In this document: positions 20,355-23,640 of the stretch, one piece after another
Layout of the letters: each line of letters opens with the position of its first letter
How positions within the stretch are numbered: position 1 is the stretch's first letter
NCBI GenBank assembly: GCA_023457715.1
Contig: JAEWKR010000137.1
Span: forward strand, 1-23,640
Direction: 5' to 3'
DNA: 23,640 nt
Source of the DNA: Verrucomicrobiota bacterium
GTDB taxonomy: Bacteria > Verrucomicrobiota > Verrucomicrobiia > Opitutales > Opitutaceae
The notes under the pieces: model-generated
The model's database searches: none
What the model saw: only the letters and a program-made list of their open reading frames with translations
What the model was told of the DNA's origin: nothing
Program-made: the position numbers and the translations under genes

Positions 20355-22732
20355 CCGCACGCAGTCCGGGCCAGTTTCTCCTTCAAGTGCGTCAGGCGCA
20401 GCTTGGCCTCGCTGTTCCGCACGGCCATTCCGTAGGCGGCCGGTTCGCCGACCACGTACACCCGCTTCCGACCGCGGGTGATGGCCGTGTAGATGAGGTT
20501 TCGCTGCAGCATCATGAAGTGCGCCTTCAGCAGTGGCACGACGACCACCGGGTATTCGCTGCCCTGCGACTTGTGAATGCTGATGGCGTAGGCGAGGGCC
20601 AGGTCGCCGAATTCGCCCCGGTCGAACGTATGCCGGTCCCCATCGAAGTCGGCGTCCAGTGTACCGGTGTCCGGGTTGACGCTCACGACGGTCCCGATGT
20701 CGCCATTGAAGAGGTTCTTGTCGTAGTTATTGCGCAGCTGGATCACCTTGTCCCCCGGGCGGTACTCGCCGCCCGGGGCGCGCAGGCCCCGGGCCTGACC
20801 ATTCAGGGCGCCCTGCAGCTGGACGTTCAGGTTGCCGACGCCCGCGGTTCCCTTGTGCATCGGCGCCAGGACCTGCACGTCGCGAATCGGATGAGGCCAC
20901 TTCAGGACCTTGGGCACAAATTCCGTGATCAGCTGGATCACCTTGGCCACGCAATCCTCCTGATCGGCGGCGGTGATGAACGTGAAATCGTTCCAGGGCT
21001 GGATGGCGGAGACGTCGGACACGACGGCTGGCAGCGTGGGATCGCCTCCGTTGATCGCGTGAGCCGCGGTCACAATCTGGCTCTGCCCCTGCTGGCGGTA
21101 GATGACCGACAGCCGGGTGACCGCCAGGCGGCTGAGCAATCCTGTCCTCTCGCTGGCGCTCCCCGCTGGGTCCGAACCGTCTGGAGGTAGCGGGGAGCGC
21201 CAGCGAGACGACGAAGGCGTTACCGCCCCCGCACCCTCAGACGACCCCGCCGCACCGGGTTCAGCCCCGGCCACGGCGATCAGGTCCTTCAACACGTTGC
21301 CGGCGCCGACGCTGGGCAGCTGGTCGGTGTCGCCCACGAGAAGCAGGTGGGCGCGCGACGGCACGGCCTGGACGAGCGCGGCCGCCAGCCGCGTGTCGAG
21401 CATCGAGGCTTCATCGATCACGAGGAAGTCGGTGGCGAGCGGGGCGCTTTCGTTCGCGGTGAACCCGCCGGCCTGGGCGTCGAACTTGAGCAACCGGTGG
21501 ATCGTTTGCGCATAGCCGCCGGTCGATTCCGCCAGTCGTTGGGCGGCGCGACCGGTGGGTGCGGCGAGATGCACCCGGACCTTCTTCGCCTTCAGGATTT
21601 CGACCAGCGCGCGGAGGATGGTGGTTTTGCCCGTGCCCGGCCCGCCGGTCAGGACCGAGACCTTGTGCGTGAGGGCGTGCCTCACGGCGGAGCGCTGAAG
21701 ATCGGCAAAACCGAACCCCGCCTTTTCCTCCGCCCATTTTACGGCGGCATCGACACGAATCGGAGGCAGTCCGCTGGCCACCCGCAACAGCCGCGCGACC
21801 GTGGCGGCGATCTTCTGCTCTGCCCGGTCGTTATGTGGCAGCTGGACGAGAGCGATGGGAGATTTGAGATCTGAGGTTTGAGATTGGCGCACCACCGCCT
21901 TGGACTCGATCAACGCCGCAATCCGGGCTTCGATGCGTTGCAAATCCGTTTCAAGCAGGTTGGCGGTGTAGTCGCGCAACTCCGTTTCCGGATAGGCGGT
22001 GTGGCCCTCCTCCTGCAGCGTTTCCAGCGCGAAGAGGATACCGGCATCGAGCCGCGGCGGCGCGTCGTTCGCGAACCCGAGGTTGATGGCGATCCGGTCG
22101 GCGGTCTTGAAACCGATGCCATCGATCTCGCGGGCCACCCGGTAGGGCTGCGTGGTCAGGATCGCCTTCGCTTGGGCGCCGTACTGCTTCACGAGTTTCA
22201 CGCACTGCGTCGGGGTCACGCCATACGTCTGAAGGAAGATGTAGAGTTCGCGCTCGGTCCGTTTTTCGTCCCACGCGCGCTTGATTGCGGCAGCCCGCTT
22301 CTGACCAATGCCTTCGACCTCGCGCAGCCGGGCTGATTCCTCGCTCAGAATCCGGAAGGTGTCCGTCCCGAAGACGTCGACGATCTTGTTGGCGTAGACC
22401 TTGCCGATGCCCGGCACCAAGCCGCTGCCGAGGTATTTGCGGATTCCGTACACGCTCGCGGGCAGTTCGCTCTTGAACGCGGCGATCTTGAACTGGGCGC
22501 CATGCTGGGCGTGCCGGGTCCATTCGCCGGCGAGGTGGAGCGTTTCACCGCATTCCACGCCGGGCAGCGCTCCCACGATGGTGACCGGTTCCGGCCGCTT
22601 TTCCCCCGAGCCACCCGTTCCATCCGGCCGGAACTCCGCGATCGTGTAGTGGTTTTCCTCATTCAGGAAGATGATCCGTTCCAGGACGCCGGTCAGGCTG
22701 GCGGAAGGCGGTTTGGCGGGGGGCGGCGGCAC
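20348..22732 (-). CDS. recD2: RecD2-type ATP-dependent DNA helicase (5'-3')
   Basis: The 794-residue helicase is a stand-alone RecD2: an N-terminal OB-like region, helix-hairpin-helix motifs (VPGIGKVYANKI 106-117; EGIGQKRAAAIKRAW 140-154; DGIGFKTADRIA 204-215), then superfamily 1B motor motifs Walker A GGPGTGKT (363-370), Walker B LVIDEAS (437-443), VGDTDQLPSVGAGNV (466-480), SVIYRQ (542-547), and near the C-terminus SIHKSQGSEYP and YTAITRGRK. RecD2 acts in DNA repair without RecBC. Two oddities: residues ~489-533 are an insert made by a palindromic repeat between LKDLI and the YRQ motif, and QSQTSDLKS (283-291) is encoded by a CTCAAAT heptamer array. The start is GTG without Shine-Dalgarno; the stop lies in another heptamer array. 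Confidence 0.93.
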   Translation of the reverse strand: MPPPPAKPPSASLTGVLERIIFLNEENHYTIAEFRPDGTGGSGEKRPEPVTIVGALPGVECGETLHLAGEWTRHAQHGAQFKIAAFKSELPASVYGIRKYLGSGLVPGIGKVYANKIVDVFGTDTFRILSEESARLREVEGIGQKRAAAIKRAWDEKRTERELYIFLQTYGVTPTQCVKLVKQYGAQAKAILTTQPYRVAREIDGIGFKTADRIAINLGFANDAPPRLDAGILFALETLQEEGHTAYPETELRDYTANLLETDLQRIEARIAALIESKAVVRQSQTSDLKSPIALVQLPHNDRAEQKIAATVARLLRVASGLPPIRVDAAVKWAEEKAGFGFADLQRSAVRHALTHKVSVLTGGPGTGKTTILRALVEILKAKKVRVHLAAPTGRAAQRLAESTGGYAQTIHRLLKFDAQAGGFTANESAPLATDFLVIDEASMLDTRLAAALVQAVPSRAHLLLVGDTDQLPSVGAGNVLKDLIAVAGAEPGAAGSSEGAGAVTPSSSRWRSPLPPDGSDPAGSASERTGLLSRLAVTRLSVIYRQQGQSQIVTAAHAINGGDPTLPAVVSDVSAIQPWNDFTFITAADQEDCVAKVIQLITEFVPKVLKWPHPIRDVQVLAPMHKGTAGVGNLNVQLQGALNGQARGLRAPGGEYRPGDKVIQLRNNYDKNLFNGDIGTVVSVNPDTGTLDADFDGDRHTFDRGEFGDLALAYAISIHKSQGSEYPVVVVPLLKAHFMMLQRNLIYTAITRGRKRVYVVGEPAAYGMAVRNSEAKLRLTHLKEKLARTACGI
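21148..21208. repeat. Palindromic repeat, family A copy 4, inside recD2
   Basis: The left arm (21148-21167) and right arm (21189-21208) are a perfect 20-bp inverted repeat around a 21-nt loop. The arms share TCGCTGGCGCTC with the intergenic copies at 3831, 3951 and 14488. It encodes SSRWRSPLPPDGSDPAGSAS within the helicase and keeps the frame. Confidence 0.9.
21857..21886. repeat. Heptamer array (CTCAAAT) inside recD2
   Basis: On the minus strand it reads CTCAAAC, CTCAGAT, CTCAAAT then CTC. Three units are 21 bases, so the frame is kept; it encodes QTSDLKS in the variable region before the motor core. It is the same family as the arrays that flank recD2 on both sides. Confidence 0.75.
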
Positions 22733-22786
22733 GCGAGGCCGAGGTCAAACCCAATTGGCGCACGTGGCAACGGCAGAACGGCAGAA

Positions 22787-22867
22787 CGGCCGGAGGGCCG
22801 GAGGGCCGGAAGGCCGGAGGGCCGGAGGGCCAGAGGGCCGGAAGGCCAGAGGTCCGGAAGGCCAGGC
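22787..22867. repeat. Decamer tandem array (GGCCGGAGGG)
   Basis: About eight imperfect copies of GGCCGGAGGG, preceded by a short CGGCAGAA duplication at 22771-22789. It lies upstream of the recD2 GTG in the gap to the DUF2721 gene. Same unit as the arrays near 4020 and 7657. Confidence 0.8.
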
Positions 22868-22879
22868 CAGCAAGGAGCT

Positions 22880-22911
22880 ATCTCAAATCTCAAATTTCAG
22901 ATCTCAAATCC
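22880..22911. repeat. Heptamer array (CTCAAAT)
   Basis: Four units, one of them CAGATCTCAAAT-like, in the same orientation as 20318-20354. It sits between the divergent recD2 and DUF2721 starts. Confidence 0.8.
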
Positions 22912-22978
22912 CGGCGCAGCCGGGCCTCCTTCTGCTTAAGGTTTCGACGTTTGGCGTTTTTCCGCTTGTCTGCCTCGC

Positions 22979-23431
22979 ATGACCGACGTGCTGACGGACT
23001 CCTCGCTGGGTATCATTCAGACGGCGGTGACCCCGGTCATCCTGCTCTCCGGTGTCGGCGCGCTGATGATCACGTTGACGAACCGGATGGGGCGGATCGT
23101 CGATCGCACGCGTAAACTGGCCGAGTCAGCGCACGTCGTGGTGCCGGCAGCGCGGGCACCGATCGAGGATCAACTCGCGATCATGTGGAGCCGGGCGAAG
23201 TTGCTGAGGATGGCGGTGACGTTTGCCGGCTTGAGCATGTTGCTTTCGTGCGTGCTCGTCATGGTCATCTTCATCGGCGCGTTTGTCGACCGGCAGTTCA
23301 GTCTGCAGATGGTCGCCATTTTCGGCGCCAGTGTCGTGTTTCTCATCCTGGCGCTGGTCTGGTTCCTCTGGGACATCTGGTTCTCGCTGACCGCGCTGAA
23401 GATCGAGGTCGATCGAGCGAAAAGCGCGTGA
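22979..23431 (+). CDS. DUF2721 membrane protein
   Basis: The 150-residue protein has three probable membrane segments (about 12-33, 75-101, 108-131). The N-terminal region reads IIQTAVTPVILLSGVGALM then LTNRMGRIVDRTRKL, the signature of DUF2721, and LWDIWFSLTALKIEVD ends the protein. Its function is unknown; the family is small and inner-membrane. There is no Shine-Dalgarno motif; the leader is pyrimidine-rich (TTTTTCCGCTTGTCTGCCTC). It is divergent from recD2 and followed by a heptamer array and a terminal-inverted-repeat element. Confidence 0.88.
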   Translation: MTDVLTDSSLGIIQTAVTPVILLSGVGALMITLTNRMGRIVDRTRKLAESAHVVVPAARAPIEDQLAIMWSRAKLLRMAVTFAGLSMLLSCVLVMVIFIGAFVDRQFSLQMVAIFGASVVFLILALVWFLWDIWFSLTALKIEVDRAKSA

Positions 23432-23440
23432 AGGACGAAT

Positions 23441-23482
23441 ATCGAACATCGAACATCGAACGTCGAACGTCGAACATCGAAC
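23441..23482. repeat. Heptamer tandem array (ATCGAAC)
   Basis: Six copies of ATCGAAC with two GTCGAAC variants, starting 9 bp after the DUF2721 stop. It is a different 7-bp unit from the other arrays but sits at the same kind of position, just after a gene. Confidence 0.9.
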
Positions 23483-23497
23483 CTGAATTCCGATTTT

Positions 23498-23637
23498 GCC
23501 ACAGAGGTCACAGAGGCCCAATCAGAGCCGAGCCGGAGGCGGGCGCTGCGACTGTCTTGGGCGTCACGCGATGAACAGGTTTGTCCAAGGACCGAGCCTC
23601 CGTGTCCTCTGTGTCGGAGCTCTGTGCTCTCTGTGGC
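23498..23637. mobile_element. ~140-bp element with terminal inverted repeats, copy B (inverted)
   Basis: Begins GCCACAGA and ends TCTGTGGC, and is the reverse-oriented relative of 18245-18385. The match is strongest over 23592-23622 and over the first ~19 bases. It has no coding capacity. It ends three bases before the window edge. Confidence 0.75.
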
Positions 23638-23640
23638 TAC

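Overview
High-GC, gene-dense bacterial chromosome segment with 14 protein-coding genes on both strands and no RNA genes, phage genes, transposases or CRISPR. The gene set (a secreted FG-GAP/UnbV protein, galacturonate catabolism genes, a membrane-bound spermidine-synthase-like protein, DUF892, DUF1328, DUF2721, bacterial topoisomerase IB, a PolX-PHP protein) and the very abundant palindromic and short tandem repeats suggest Verrucomicrobiota, probably an Opitutaceae-like soil or freshwater organism. This placement is inference; no rRNA or marker gene is in the window.

Layout. 97-3750 (-): large exported repeat protein. 4121-5494 (-): cardiolipin synthase-type phospholipase D. 5717-6514 (+): TVP38/DedA-like membrane protein, overlapping tail to tail with topoisomerase IB (6375-7643, -). 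7866-9602: a stress-type cluster with a ferritin-like DUF892 protein (-), a DUF1328 mini-membrane protein (+) and a glycine-zipper lipoprotein (+). 9642-12020 (+): membrane-fused spermidine synthase-like protein. 12111-16371 (-): short-chain dehydrogenase, M20 carboxypeptidase and a PolX-PHP protein whose polymerase active site looks destroyed. 16691-19888 (+): tagaturonate reductase (uxaB) and altronate dehydratase (uxaA), consecutive steps from galacturonate to 2-keto-3-deoxygluconate. 20348-22732 (-): RecD2 helicase. 22979-23431 (+): DUF2721 membrane protein.

The most unusual content is the repeat network. At least four unrelated palindromic or GC-rich families occur, and members lie in frame inside five enzyme genes (topoisomerase IB, the spermidine-synthase-like protein, M20 peptidase, PolX-PHP, RecD2), adding short low-complexity peptides at apparently tolerant positions. 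Intergenic regions hold 7-, 8- and 10-bp tandem arrays, several arranged as inverted pairs, a 51-bp tandem repeat with a hairpin in each unit, and two copies of a ~140-bp element with terminal inverted repeats, one of them between uxaB and uxaA. Two stop codons (M20 and RecD2) fall inside repeat sequence. Almost no gene has a Shine-Dalgarno motif; many starts follow pyrimidine-rich stretches.

Gene functions are assigned from motifs read by eye; no similarity search was possible. The first 96 bases hold no gene that can be supported.
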